Assembly (NCBI RefSeq): GCF_013407835.1
Contig: NZ_JACCBI010000001.1
Coordinates: 1,674,001-1,738,000, forward strand
Origin: Agromyces atrinae
Lineage (GTDB): Bacteria > Actinomycetota > Actinomycetes > Actinomycetales > Microbacteriaceae
Length of the DNA stretch: 64,000 nt
Direction: 5' to 3'
The notes beneath the pieces were generated by a model. It searched no databases. It was given only the letters and a program-made list of their open reading frames with translations, and was not told the DNA's origin. The first letter of the stretch is position 1. The number at the start of each line of letters is the position of its first letter. The translations under genes and the position numbers were made by a program. Below are positions 33,262 through 41,999 of this stretch, piece by piece.

Positions 33262-34116
33262 ATGACCATCCTCGTCACCGCCGCCAGCGGACAGCTCGGC
33301 CGCCTCGTCATCGACTCGCTCCTCGGCCGCGGAGCCGCACCCGCCTCGATCGTCGCCGGAGCACGCGACCCGCAGAAGATCGCCGACCTCGCCGAGCGCG
33401 GCGTCGCGACCGTCGCCCTCGACTACGCGAAGCCCGAGCAGATCGCCGCCGCACTCGACGGCGTCGAGAGCGTCCTCCTAATCTCGGGTTCGGAGCCCGG
33501 CGGCCGCGCCGAACTGCACGCCAACGTCATCGACGCCGCGAAGGATGCCGGTGTCGCGAAGCTCGTCTACACGAGCGCGCCGTACGCGACGACGTCCGAG
33601 CTCGTGCTCGCCCCCGACCACAAGGCGACCGAAGAGCTCATCGCCGCCTCGGGCGTTCCCGCCGTGATCGTGCGCAACAACTGGTACACCGAGAACTACG
33701 CGGGCGACCTCGCCCAGGCCCGCACGAGCGGTCGCCTCGTGTCGAGCGCCGGCGAGGGACGCGTCGCGAGCGCGAGCCGCGCCGACTTCGCCGAGGGTGC
33801 AGCGGTCGTGCTGCTCGAAGACGGCCACATCGGCCAGGTCTACGAGTTCTCGGGCGACACCGCGTGGAGCTACGACGAGCTCGCCGCAGCGATCGGCGAG
33901 GTCATCGGCGCTCCCGTCGAGTACACGCCCGTCTCGACCGACGAGCACGTCGCGATCCTCGAGTCGGTCGGTCTCGATGCAGGAACGGCCGGCTTCGTCG
34001 CGGCGATCGACTCCGGCATCCGTGCCGGTGCACTCGCCGACGCCGACCCGACGCTCGCCCGCCTCATCGGCCGCCCGACCACGCCCCTCGTCGACGGCCT
34101 GCGCGCGATCGCCTGA
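33262..34116 (+). CDS. NmrA-family NAD(P)H:quinone oxidoreductase (QorB-like)
   Basis: A 284-residue atypical SDR. The Rossmann start is MTILVTAASGQLGRLVIDSL with GxxGxxG-like spacing, then VESVLLISGSEPGGRAE and an IVRNNWYTENYAG stretch typical of YtfG/QorB. Such enzymes reduce quinones with NADPH and are induced by quinone or diamide stress through an HxlR repressor; here the HxlR gene is divergent. AAAGGA lies before the ATG at 33262. It is cytosolic with no membrane segment. Confidence in the family is high; the exact substrate is inferred from context. Confidence 0.85.
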   Translation: MTILVTAASGQLGRLVIDSLLGRGAAPASIVAGARDPQKIADLAERGVATVALDYAKPEQIAAALDGVESVLLISGSEPGGRAELHANVIDAAKDAGVAKLVYTSAPYATTSELVLAPDHKATEELIAASGVPAVIVRNNWYTENYAGDLAQARTSGRLVSSAGEGRVASASRADFAEGAAVVLLEDGHIGQVYEFSGDTAWSYDELAAAIGEVIGAPVEYTPVSTDEHVAILESVGLDAGTAGFVAAIDSGIRAGALADADPTLARLIGRPTTPLVDGLRAIA

Positions 34117-34195
34117 TCCCGCCCGCGGGGCCGGTCACCCGGCCGGCCCCGCGCCCCGCGCTTCCTGAGAACGATTCGCGGTTAGCATGGATCGC

Positions 34196-35224
34196 ATGCC
34201 TCATCCCCCGGTGCGACACGCGACCCGCACCGGCGCACCCACCCGCACGGGCACCGGTCTCGTCATCGGGGCGGGACTCCTGCTCGCGATCCTCTCGATC
34301 CGGCTGTTCGCACCCGCCGAGTTCGGCGCCGCACTCGACGACCGCACGCGCGACTTCGTCACCCTGTCGATCTCGGTCGTCATCGAGTCGCTGCCGTTCG
34401 TCTTCCTCGGCATCCTTCTCTCGATCCTCGTGCAGCTCTGGCTGCCCGAGGGCCTGCTGCTCCGCCGCCTGCCGAAGAGCGCACCGCTCCGCCGCATGGT
34501 GCTCTCGCTCCTCGGCGTGCTCCTGCCCGTCTGCGAGTGCGGCAACGTGCCCCTCGCGCGCGGCCTCATCATGCGCGGCCTCTCGCCCGCCGAGTCGATG
34601 ACGTTCCTGCTCGCTGCCCCGATCCTCAACCCCGTGACGATCATCACGACCTACCAGGCCTTCGGCTGGGATGACGGGATCCTCGTCTCCCGCATCCTCG
34701 GCGGTTTCGTCATCGCGAACCTCATCGGATGGCTCTTCAGCCGTCATCCCGCCCAGAGCGAGCTCTTGACCCCGCGGTTCCAGGCGGCGTGCGAGCGCGA
34801 CCACGCCCACCCCTCGACGGCGAGCCGGTTCACACAGAGTGTGCAGATGTTCGCGCGCGAATCGGGCGCGATGCTCCCGGCCCTCTTCGTCGGTTCGGCC
34901 GTCGCCGGGCTCATTCAGGTCGCCGTCTCGCGCGACCTGCTCACGACGCTCGGCTCCGACCCGATCTGGTCGGTGCTCGCGCTCATGGTGCTCGCGTTCG
35001 TCATCGCGATCTGCTCGAACGTCGACGCCTTCTTCGTGCTCGCGTTCGGCTCGACGTTCCTCCCCGGCGCGATCGTCGCGTTCCTCGTCTTCGGGCCGAT
35101 GATCGACGTCAAGATGCTCGCGCTCATGCGCACGACCTTCACGACACGCACCCTCGTGATCGTCACCGCCGTCGTCGGACTCTCGTCGGCGGCCCTCGGA
35201 CTGGCGGTGAACTATGCGGTTTAG
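34196..35224 (+). CDS. Permease of the UPF0718/DUF318 family
   Basis: A 342-residue membrane protein with about eight helices. Two family hallmarks are visible: VLLPVCECGNVPLARGLIMRG with a Cys-x-Cys near residue 110, and LAAPILNPVTI near 143; the later ICSNVDAFFVLAF repeats the pattern. Relatives include ArsP-like arsenic exporters and YcgR, whose operon in Bacillus is under zinc (Zur) control. The start is set at ATG 34196 because TAGCAT (34183-34188) is 7 nt upstream; an ATG at 34187 overlaps that box. It overlaps the next gene by 11 nt. Confidence 0.85.
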   Translation: MPHPPVRHATRTGAPTRTGTGLVIGAGLLLAILSIRLFAPAEFGAALDDRTRDFVTLSISVVIESLPFVFLGILLSILVQLWLPEGLLLRRLPKSAPLRRMVLSLLGVLLPVCECGNVPLARGLIMRGLSPAESMTFLLAAPILNPVTIITTYQAFGWDDGILVSRILGGFVIANLIGWLFSRHPAQSELLTPRFQAACERDHAHPSTASRFTQSVQMFARESGAMLPALFVGSAVAGLIQVAVSRDLLTTLGSDPIWSVLALMVLAFVIAICSNVDAFFVLAFGSTFLPGAIVAFLVFGPMIDVKMLALMRTTFTTRTLVIVTAVVGLSSAALGLAVNYAV

Positions 35225-35972
35225 TCGACTCCTCTCGCGCTGGCAGGGCGTCGTGCTGAGCCTCCTCGGCATCGTCGCGACGCTGTGGCTCGCGGCATCC
35301 GATCAGCTCGGCCTCTACATCCACCCGCGCTACTACGGCTTCACGGTCATCATGGCCGTGCTCGCCGCCGTGCTGTGCCTCGCGGCGTTCGCCTTCGTAC
35401 CCGGTTCGACCGACGAGGACGACGAGCACGAGGGCCACGCCACGCCGGCGCCCCGCGGCCGACGCTGGGCGATGCTCGGCGGCGCGGCCATCATCATCGG
35501 ATCCGCGATCGCCCTCCTCGCCCTCCCGCCCGCGGCACTCAGTTCGGCGACGGTCGAGCAGCGCGAGCTCAACAGCGGGTCGGCCGCGGTCGATGCGCCC
35601 GACCTCGTCGGCGCCGACACCGCAGCATTCACGGTGCGCGACTGGGCGTCGCTCCTCGCGCAGAACCCGAGCCCCGACGATGTCGCCGGAACCCCCGTCG
35701 ACGTGGTCGGCTTCGTCACCGCCGACCCCGCGGGCTCGGCCGACGTCTTCTACATCGCGCGCTTCGTCGTCACGTGCTGCGCGGTCGACGCCCAGCCCGT
35801 CGGCGTGCCCGTGCACTTCCCCGGCTGGCAGGAGCAGTTCCAGACGGATGACTGGGTCGAGGCGAGCGGCGCCTTCATCCGTAACCCCGATGCGACGGGC
35901 GCGACGCCCCTCACGCTCCTCCCCGAGACGATCGAGCCCGTCGAACAGCCCGCGGAACCGTATGTCTACTGA
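35214..35972 (+). CDS. TIGR03943 family membrane protein (YcgQ-like)
   Basis: A 252-residue protein with two N-terminal helices (GVVLSLLGIVATLWLAA, FTVIMAVLAAVLCLAAFAF), a third near residue 85, then an extracellular domain containing the family's DxVGFV and VVTCCAVDAQPVGV motif. It is almost always the partner of the DUF318 permease; the pair is often linked to zinc or another metal. The conserved Cys-Cys could bind a metal. Its start overlaps the permease end by 11 nt, showing tight coupling. In vivo function is not established. Confidence 0.85.
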   Translation: MRFSRLLSRWQGVVLSLLGIVATLWLAASDQLGLYIHPRYYGFTVIMAVLAAVLCLAAFAFVPGSTDEDDEHEGHATPAPRGRRWAMLGGAAIIIGSAIALLALPPAALSSATVEQRELNSGSAAVDAPDLVGADTAAFTVRDWASLLAQNPSPDDVAGTPVDVVGFVTADPAGSADVFYIARFVVTCCAVDAQPVGVPVHFPGWQEQFQTDDWVEASGAFIRNPDATGATPLTLLPETIEPVEQPAEPYVY

Positions 35973-37374
35973 GGTTCCGGCGTCCGGTTCGCGTGCATTC
36001 GGTCGGCGCCTCCTCGTGACCCTGCTCGTGCTCGCTCTGCTCACGGGCGCCTTCGCGGTGCTCAACATGCTGCAGGGCGCGAAGCTCACGAACGCCGCGA
36101 TCGACACGCGTCTCGCGACCGATCGCGCGGGCACGACCCTCGTGCTCACCGCGAACCAGCCGATCGACTCGATCGCCGACGTGCGGGTCTCGCCCGACGA
36201 GGCCGTCGACGTCGCGATCGACGGTCGCACGGTCTCGCTCGCCTTCGAGCGGCCCCTCGCCGACGCGACCGACTACGACGTGACCCTCTCGGGCGTCGTG
36301 GGCACGATCCAGCCGACGCACTCGGAGTGGACATACAGCTTCTCGACCCCCGACCGCCCGATCGGCGTGCTCTCGCGCTCGGCCAGCGGTGACGACCGTG
36401 TGCTCGTGCGCGACCTCCACGGCGGAGCGGCGGGCTCCGTGTTGTTCTCGGCCCCCGTCATCCGCTCGTTCGACATGACGAGCGACGGCCTCGTCGCCGC
36501 CCTCACCGTCGAGCCCGATGGTTCGACGCGCGCGTGGGTCGGCGGGCCCGACGGCGCCGCCGAGCTCGTGCCGCCGCCCGAGGCCGCGGTCGGCGCGACG
36601 ATGTCGGAGTTGCACGCCTCGCCGACGAACCCTCTCGTCGGCTACACCGTCTCGACGCCGGGCACGCCCGAGGCGCCGGGGCTCACCGACGCCCTCGTGC
36701 TGCACGATCTCTCGGGTACGTCCGACGGGGCCGCGCGGTTCGTCGGCGTCTTCGGCGACAAGCCGGCGAGCGTGCTGCACTGGACGTTCGTGCCGGGCAC
36801 GTCGAGCGTCGTCGTGCAGGATGCCGAGTTCTCACTCTTCCTCGTCGATGCCCTCGGACTCCGACCGCCGCAGCCCCTCGGCCGCTTCGACGAGATGCGC
36901 GGGTTCATCCCCGGCACGACGACCCTCGTCGTCGCCGATCCGGATGCCGGCTCGCTCATCGACCTCGCTACCGGCAGCGTCACGCGCCTCGAACTTCCGC
37001 TGAGCGAGCTCGCCGACGGAACCTACGCGGGGCGCACGCACCTGCTCTCCCCCGACGGCGCCTATGTGCAGTCGTTCTCCGTCGCCGACTACTCGACCGG
37101 GTCGACGCGGCTGTTCTCGAGCGTCGCGCGCGTCGACGCCGACGGCACGACGACCGAGCTCTTCGCCCCCGCCACGACGTCGAGCCGCGTCGACCAGTAC
37201 TGCCCGGCGCCGAACGGTCGATCGGTCGCGGTCGTGACGGTGCCGCTCGGTGCGGTTCCCGACTCGGATGGCGTCGCCCCGGGCTTCGCCGACAGCCTCA
37301 CGACGATCGTCGACGCCGTGACCGGCGCCGTCATCGCGTCGAGCCCCGGCGCCTTCCCCGACTGGTGCCGCTGA
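35962..37374 (+). CDS. Membrane-anchored extracellular protein of unknown function
   Basis: A 470-residue protein with one N-terminal helix (LLVTLLVLALLTGAFAVLNM) and a large outside part. Residues about 45-120 look like an Ig-like bacterial domain (TTLVLTANQPIDSIADVRVS, TDYDVTLSGVVGTIQP). The rest has repeated blades ending in hydrophobic-Asp patterns (VLHDLSGTSDGAARFVGVFG, TTLVVADPDAGSLIDLATG), suggesting a beta-propeller. One late Cys pair (QYCPA, DWCR) may form a disulphide. The start overlaps the TIGR03943 gene by 11 nt, the same overlap as the previous pair, so the three likely work together. I do not recognise a named family. Confidence 0.7.
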   Translation: MSTEVPASGSRAFGRRLLVTLLVLALLTGAFAVLNMLQGAKLTNAAIDTRLATDRAGTTLVLTANQPIDSIADVRVSPDEAVDVAIDGRTVSLAFERPLADATDYDVTLSGVVGTIQPTHSEWTYSFSTPDRPIGVLSRSASGDDRVLVRDLHGGAAGSVLFSAPVIRSFDMTSDGLVAALTVEPDGSTRAWVGGPDGAAELVPPPEAAVGATMSELHASPTNPLVGYTVSTPGTPEAPGLTDALVLHDLSGTSDGAARFVGVFGDKPASVLHWTFVPGTSSVVVQDAEFSLFLVDALGLRPPQPLGRFDEMRGFIPGTTTLVVADPDAGSLIDLATGSVTRLELPLSELADGTYAGRTHLLSPDGAYVQSFSVADYSTGSTRLFSSVARVDADGTTTELFAPATTSSRVDQYCPAPNGRSVAVVTVPLGAVPDSDGVAPGFADSLTTIVDAVTGAVIASSPGAFPDWCR

Positions 37375-37412
37375 GCCTCGTCCCCCCACACCCACCCCGC
37401 ACCCCCACGGTC

Positions 37413-37482
37413 GTCGAGAATCGCCGTTCGCGTCGAGAATCGCCGGTAGAGCGGGTCATCTCGACACCACGGGCGATTCTCG
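37413..37482. repeat. Intergenic hairpin with a repeated CGAGAATCGCC arm
   Basis: CGAGAATCGCC occurs twice in direct orientation (37415-37425, 37434-37444) and once inverted (GGCGATTCTCG, 37472-37482), so two alternative stems can form. TCTCGAC at 37459 can also pair with the GTCGAGA starts. It lies between the membrane-anchored protein gene and the LysM lipoprotein gene. Confidence 0.7.
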
Positions 37483-37569
37483 GCGGCGAGTCGGCGGGAG
37501 CATAGGGTGGAACGCGTGTCCGCGAGGGGTGGGCCGAGGGATGTCTGTATCGATGCGAGGGGGTCGCGC

Positions 37570-38058
37570 ATGCGACAGCGGGGAACGATGGCGCGCGCAG
37601 GACGGGGGCCGCACGTCGCGGCGGTCGTGTTCACGGGGAGCGTGCTCGCGCTCGCGGGGTGCTCGGCGCCGCCCGCCCCACCCGCCGAGACGATCTACGT
37701 GACGGTCACGGCCACGCCGACACCCACACCGACTCCCCCGCCCGAGGCCGCCCCGGCTCCCGAGCCCGAGGCCCCGCCCGCACCCGAGCCCGTGCCGAAT
37801 GCCCCCGCACCCGAGATCGAATGGGGTCCGGCGTACGACACGGGATCGATCGCGGGCGCGACGGGCACACCCGAGACCGCGGGCGACGGGTCTCTCGTGC
37901 GCTACGTAGTCGTCTCGGGCGACAGCTTCTTCGACATCGCGCAGCGCTTCGACCTGCCGCAGCAGCAGTTGCTGCGCATGAACCCGCAGATCCACGACTT
38001 CGGCGAGACCGTCTACATCGGCCAGGTCATCAACCTCGACTGGACGCAGACCGGCTGA
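37570..38058 (+). CDS. LysM-domain lipoprotein
   Basis: A 162-residue exported protein. The signal sequence ends in a lipobox, LALAGC (Cys31). There follows a Pro/Ala/Glu/Thr-rich linker of about 50 residues (TPTPTPTPPPEA), then a single C-terminal LysM domain (YVVVSGDSFFDIAQRFDL, NPQIHDFGETVYIGQVINLD) that would bind peptidoglycan or chitin-like glycans. The ATG at 37570 has GAGGGGG upstream. An in-frame GTG at 37516 lies 7 nt after a TAGGGT -10 box and could instead be a leaderless start, adding 18 residues. The 3' end overlaps the convergent next gene by 29 nt. Confidence 0.8.
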   Translation: MRQRGTMARAGRGPHVAAVVFTGSVLALAGCSAPPAPPAETIYVTVTATPTPTPTPPPEAAPAPEPEAPPAPEPVPNAPAPEIEWGPAYDTGSIAGATGTPETAGDGSLVRYVVVSGDSFFDIAQRFDLPQQQLLRMNPQIHDFGETVYIGQVINLDWTQTG

Positions 38059-38713
38059 GCCGGGCCCGGTCAGGCCTGATCGCGTCGGCGATCGGGGTCC
38101 GGCCCGAGTTGAAGCGGATCGTACGGCCGATGGTGGCGGGCTCGCGCAGCACGGCGGCGATGACCGCGGCGACGTCGGCGCGCGCGACGGTCGCGCTCTC
38201 GTCGTCGTCGACAGAGATGAGCCCCGTCGGCTCGTCGAGCGTGAGACCACTCGGGCCGAGGATCGTCGCGTCGAGGCTGCTCGCGCGCAGGTACTCGTCG
38301 GCCGCGGCCTTCGCCTCGGCGTACGCGAAGAACGAGTTGTCGGCGGGCACGCCGTGGTCGGTGCTCGCACCGAAGTAGGAGACGAGCACGTAGCGCGAGA
38401 CGCCCGCCTTCGCGGCGGCATCGATCGATCGGATCGCCGCGTCACGGTCGACGGCGTACGTACGCTCGGGGTTTCCTCCGCCGGCACCGGCCGACCACAC
38501 GACGGCGTCGTGCCCGGCGATGATGTCGGCGAGTTCGTCGACGCTCGCCGATTCGATGTCGGCGACGATCGGGTTCGCTCCGGCCGCGCGCACATCGGCG
38601 GCGTGGTCGGGGTTGCGGATGACGGAATCGACCTCGTCGCCGCGCGCGGCGAGCAGGGGGGCGGTGAGCAACGCGATCTTGCCGTGTCCGCCGATGATCA
38701 GGATTCGTGACAT
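38030..38713 (-). CDS. NAD(P)-binding oxidoreductase (atypical SDR)
   Basis: A 227-residue protein with the Rossmann start MSRILIIGGHGKIALLTAPLL, then DAVVWSAGAGGG near 70, and YVLVSYFGASTDHG with a downstream YAEAKAAADEYL, as in the atypical-SDR/NmrA-like YwnB and SDR_a5 group. Binding of NADP is likely; the substrate is unknown. GGAGGT precedes the ATG. Its last nine codons read antisense into the lysM 3' end, an uncommon convergent overlap; an extended, Arg/Ser-rich tail (RPDRARLSRSASSRG) suggests the original stop may have been lost. Confidence 0.8.
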   Translation of the reverse strand: MSRILIIGGHGKIALLTAPLLAARGDEVDSVIRNPDHAADVRAAGANPIVADIESASVDELADIIAGHDAVVWSAGAGGGNPERTYAVDRDAAIRSIDAAAKAGVSRYVLVSYFGASTDHGVPADNSFFAYAEAKAAADEYLRASSLDATILGPSGLTLDEPTGLISVDDDESATVARADVAAVIAAVLREPATIGRTIRFNSGRTPIADAIRPDRARLSRSASSRG

Positions 38714-38835
38714 GTTCGGTACCTCCTCGTGACGACAGGTGCCGCCTCATCCAGCCTACGCTCGCCCCGACAGGGCAGACTCGGGGGTGGCCTCCGGCCA
38801 GAGTCATCCCCCGCCCCTCACCGAGAGAAGTCGCC

Positions 38836-40176
38836 ATGGCAGCCGAGACGACCGCCGCAGACCTGCGAGACGCCCTCGACGAGGGGCGGCTCGTGCAGGC
38901 ATCCACCCTTCTCGCCCCGCTCGACGTCGACGACACGATCGAGGCGCTCTACCGACTTCCGCGCGCCGCTCAAGCCGTCGCGTTCCGGCTCCTGCCGAAG
39001 GACCGCTCGCTCGATGTGTTCGAGCGTGTCGATCCCGCCCTGCAGCGCGACCTCATCGAGACGCTCGCCGATGCCGAGGTCGCGGCCGTCTTCGCCGCGC
39101 TCGATGCGGAGGAACGCGTGCGCGTCGTCGAGGAGCTGCCCGCGAAGGTCGCGAAGCGCCTCATCCAGTCGCTCGCTCCCGCCGACCGCGCGCAGACGGC
39201 CGTCGTGCTCGGCTATCCCGCGGGCTCGGTGGGACGCCGCGCGAGCCCCGAGTACGTGCGCGTCTTCGCCGACGAGACGATCGGCGCCGCGCTCGATCGC
39301 GTGCGCGCCCAGCCGAACGACGACGAGAGCCTCTACACGTTGCCCGTCGTCGACCGGCAGCGCCGACTCGTCGGGCTCATCGGTCTGCGTGAACTCGTGA
39401 CGACGCCCGGCGACGAGCTCGTCGGAGCCCACATGGGTGAGGCGATCCAGGTCGTCTCCGACGCCGACGAGGAGGAGGCCGCGCGCGAGTGCCTCGACCA
39501 CCGACTGCTGTCGCTGCCCGTCGTCGACCACGAGGATCGCCTCGTCGGGCTCCTCCGCATCGACGACGCCGCGCACATCATCGACGAGGCCCACCGTGAG
39601 GACGCCGCTCGCGCCGGAGCCGCGGAACCGCTCACGCGTCCGTATCTCCTCACCTCGGTCTTCACGCTCACGCGCTCGCGCATCGTCTGGCTGCTCGTGC
39701 TCGCCGTCTCGGCGATCCTCACCGTCAATGTGCTCGAGATCTTCGAGGCGACGCTCGACCAGATGGTCGCGCTCGCCCTCTTCATCCCGCTGCTCACCGG
39801 CATCGGCGGCAACACCGGATCGCAAGCGGCGGTGACGGTGACGCGCGCGATCGCGATGAGCGAGGCACGCGGGCGCGACATCGGCCGCGTCGCCCTCAAG
39901 GAGGCGACGACGGGCCTCCTCATGGGCACCCTGCTCGGGGCGATCGGCTTCACGGTCGCGACCCTCGTGTACGGCATCGAGATCGGCTGGGTCATCGGGC
40001 TCACGGTCGTCGCGATCTGCACGATGGCGGCGACCGTCGGAGGCGCGATGCCGCTCGTCGCGAAGTCGATACGCGTCGACCCCGCGGTGTTCTCGACGCC
40101 GTTCATCTCGACGTTCTGCGACGCGACGGGCCTCATCATCTACTTCACGATCGCCCGAGCCGTCCTCCACCTCTGA
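38836..40176 (+). CDS. mgtE: Magnesium transporter MgtE
   Basis: A 446-residue Mg2+ channel protein. The cytosolic N-domain has superhelical repeats (VDDTIEALYRLPRAAQAVAF, ALDAEERVRVVEELPAKVAK), then two CBS domains (about 135-255: LYTLPVVDRQRRLVGLI, LLSLPVVDHEDRLVGLL). A plug helix and five transmembrane helices follow, with the pore motif PLLTGIGGNTGSQAAVTVTR near 335. MgtE admits Mg2+ (and Co2+) and closes when cytosolic Mg2+ binds the CBS and N domains. The ATG at 38836 follows GAGAGAAG. No Mg2+ riboswitch-like leader is evident; the upstream gap is only 122 nt. Confidence 0.95.
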   Translation: MAAETTAADLRDALDEGRLVQASTLLAPLDVDDTIEALYRLPRAAQAVAFRLLPKDRSLDVFERVDPALQRDLIETLADAEVAAVFAALDAEERVRVVEELPAKVAKRLIQSLAPADRAQTAVVLGYPAGSVGRRASPEYVRVFADETIGAALDRVRAQPNDDESLYTLPVVDRQRRLVGLIGLRELVTTPGDELVGAHMGEAIQVVSDADEEEAARECLDHRLLSLPVVDHEDRLVGLLRIDDAAHIIDEAHREDAARAGAAEPLTRPYLLTSVFTLTRSRIVWLLVLAVSAILTVNVLEIFEATLDQMVALALFIPLLTGIGGNTGSQAAVTVTRAIAMSEARGRDIGRVALKEATTGLLMGTLLGAIGFTVATLVYGIEIGWVIGLTVVAICTMAATVGGAMPLVAKSIRVDPAVFSTPFISTFCDATGLIIYFTIARAVLHL

Positions 40177-40213
40177 CCCGCGAGCGCCCCTGCGCCCGCG
40201 CCCGCGCAGAACA

Positions 40214-40274
40214 GTCTCGGCGTCACGAATGTGCTGCTCAGCCCCGACGAAGAGCACATTCGTGACGCCGAGAC
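40214..40274. repeat. 61-nt palindromic intergenic element, copy 5
   Basis: Perfect 22-nt arms (40214-40235, 40253-40274) of the AAT/ATT type, the same as copy 2, with a 17-nt centre. It lies between the convergent ends of mgtE and the membrane hydrolase gene. Confidence 0.9.
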
Positions 40275-40322
40275 GAGGAGAAGGGGCAGGTGCGCGCGGA
40301 GGGATCGAGGGGGCAGGCGACG

Positions 40323-41963
40323 CTAGTTGACGGATGACGCGGGCTGCACGACCGCGTACGACTCGATCTCGCGACGCACGCGGTCGAGGGCTTCGGCGTC
40401 GAGCCCGCCGTCGCCCGTGACGGCGACCCAGCCATCGACGACGACATCGCCGTAGTTGTGTCCGTGCCGTGCGGGAACGCTCTCGCCCATGAGCATGTCG
40501 ATCGTCACCTGCACGCCCGTGACGACGGGCATCCAGCGCATGGCCGGGCTCACGTCATCCGCTCGCGGCTCACGCAGCCACTCGGGTTCGCTCCACAGCA
40601 GCTCGGTGCCGAGCCACGTGACGGGATCGGTCGCGTGCTGCAGGTAGGCCACACGCGGCTCGCGCCACGGCCCGGGCAGCGCGCCCGCGTCGCCCGCCTG
40701 CGAGAGCCAACGCACAGCCTCGCCCGAGTCGACGACGGGTTGCCAGACGGGGCTGCCCGCATCGCGCGCGGCGGTGAGCTCGCGCCAGAGCTCCGAGCCG
40801 TTCGGGCTTCCGACGAAGAGTGCTCCGTCGGTGCGTGAGCGCACGTCGGCGAGATCGCCGAAGACCGCCTGGCTTCCGTGTGCGCCGAGGCTCAGGCCGT
40901 ACGAGATGAGTTCGGGCCGGTCATCGGCCGGGAGGCCGAGCCACTCCTCCTCGACCGCGTCGAAGAGCACGCGCGCCGCCTCGACCGGGGCATCGGGATC
41001 GAAGACGAACGAGACCCAACTCGGCGTGTAGGCGTACTGCATCGAGACGATCGCCGTATCGCCGCCGTGCACGTATTCGATCGCATCGACGGTCTGGGGC
41101 TCGAGCCAACCGGAGCCCGTAGCCGTCGCGACGACGAGCACGTCGCGCTCGAACGCGCCCGTGCGCACGAGCTCGTCGACCGCGAGACGCGCACGCTCGG
41201 CGATCGAATCAGCCGAGCCGAGGCCCGCGTAGACGCGGATGGGCGTGAGCGCCGGCTGCCCCGTGAGCGTCTCGATCTCGGCCGCCGTCGGCCCGCCTCC
41301 GACGAACGCCGTGCCATGTCGACCGAGGTCGGCCCAGTCCATCGCAGAACTGTCGCCGGCTGATCGGTACTCGGAGTCGGGTTCGGCAATCCATGGTGCG
41401 GGCGGCCCGTTGCGCGTCGCATACACACCGTCGAGCACTCCCATGACGACCGCACCGGCGAGGAACCCGCCGAGCCCGACGACGATCGTCGTGCCGAGCA
41501 GGCCGACACCGAAACCGACCGTCCGTGCGAAGCGACGCTGCAGTGCGAGAACGCCGCGCCCGAGCAGAACGCACAGCACCGCGACCGGTGCAGCGCCGAG
41601 CACGAAGAGTGCGGGATCGGCCGCGGTCAGTTCGGGCATCTCAACGAGTCCGCGCACCTCGTTCTGCCAGCCGAGCGCGATGGGCGCGAGCAGGATCACA
41701 CCGATGATGACGAGCGCGCCGAGCGCGATCCACGCCCCGCGGACGAGACGCGTCGGCGGGCGCCACGGCACCAGCCGTCGAACGACCGCGAACAGCGCGG
41801 CGCCGACGAGGTAACCGACCGCGAAGGCCAGCCCCGCGACGACGCCCTGAAGAAGCGCGGGCCGCGGCAGGAGCGAGGGGGTCAGCGACCCGATGACGCC
41901 GAGCAGCCCGACGACGACGCCGCCGGCATCCGCTCGCCACCATCGCTTAGTCACGTGCCCCAC
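40323..41963 (-). CDS. Membrane alpha/beta-hydrolase (Abhydrolase_9 family)
   Basis: A 546-residue protein. The N-terminal 200 residues hold about five helices (GGVVVGLLGVIGSLTPSLLP, ALVIIGVILLAPIALGW, VLGAAPVAVLCVLLGRGVLAL). The C-terminal part is an alpha/beta-hydrolase with the nucleophile elbow SYGLSLGAHGS (nucleophile Ser in GLSLG) near residue 366 and a late His in SVPARHGHNYG near 510. The pattern matches the PF10081-type actinobacterial hydrolases with their own membrane domain. A lipid or ester substrate is likely but unknown. The GTG at 41963 has GGAG 7 nt upstream. Both flanks carry 61-nt palindromes. Confidence 0.85.
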   Translation of the reverse strand: MGHVTKRWWRADAGGVVVGLLGVIGSLTPSLLPRPALLQGVVAGLAFAVGYLVGAALFAVVRRLVPWRPPTRLVRGAWIALGALVIIGVILLAPIALGWQNEVRGLVEMPELTAADPALFVLGAAPVAVLCVLLGRGVLALQRRFARTVGFGVGLLGTTIVVGLGGFLAGAVVMGVLDGVYATRNGPPAPWIAEPDSEYRSAGDSSAMDWADLGRHGTAFVGGGPTAAEIETLTGQPALTPIRVYAGLGSADSIAERARLAVDELVRTGAFERDVLVVATATGSGWLEPQTVDAIEYVHGGDTAIVSMQYAYTPSWVSFVFDPDAPVEAARVLFDAVEEEWLGLPADDRPELISYGLSLGAHGSQAVFGDLADVRSRTDGALFVGSPNGSELWRELTAARDAGSPVWQPVVDSGEAVRWLSQAGDAGALPGPWREPRVAYLQHATDPVTWLGTELLWSEPEWLREPRADDVSPAMRWMPVVTGVQVTIDMLMGESVPARHGHNYGDVVVDGWVAVTGDGGLDAEALDRVRREIESYAVVQPASSVN

Positions 41964-41999
41964 CCCACTACTCCGCAGTCGCTGCGTCCCGCGCAGATA

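Noticed and set aside
38714..38835. A Mg2+ riboswitch in front of mgtE
   Set aside because: The 122-nt gap has no clear M-box or ykkC-like stem arrangement and must also hold the divergent promoter.
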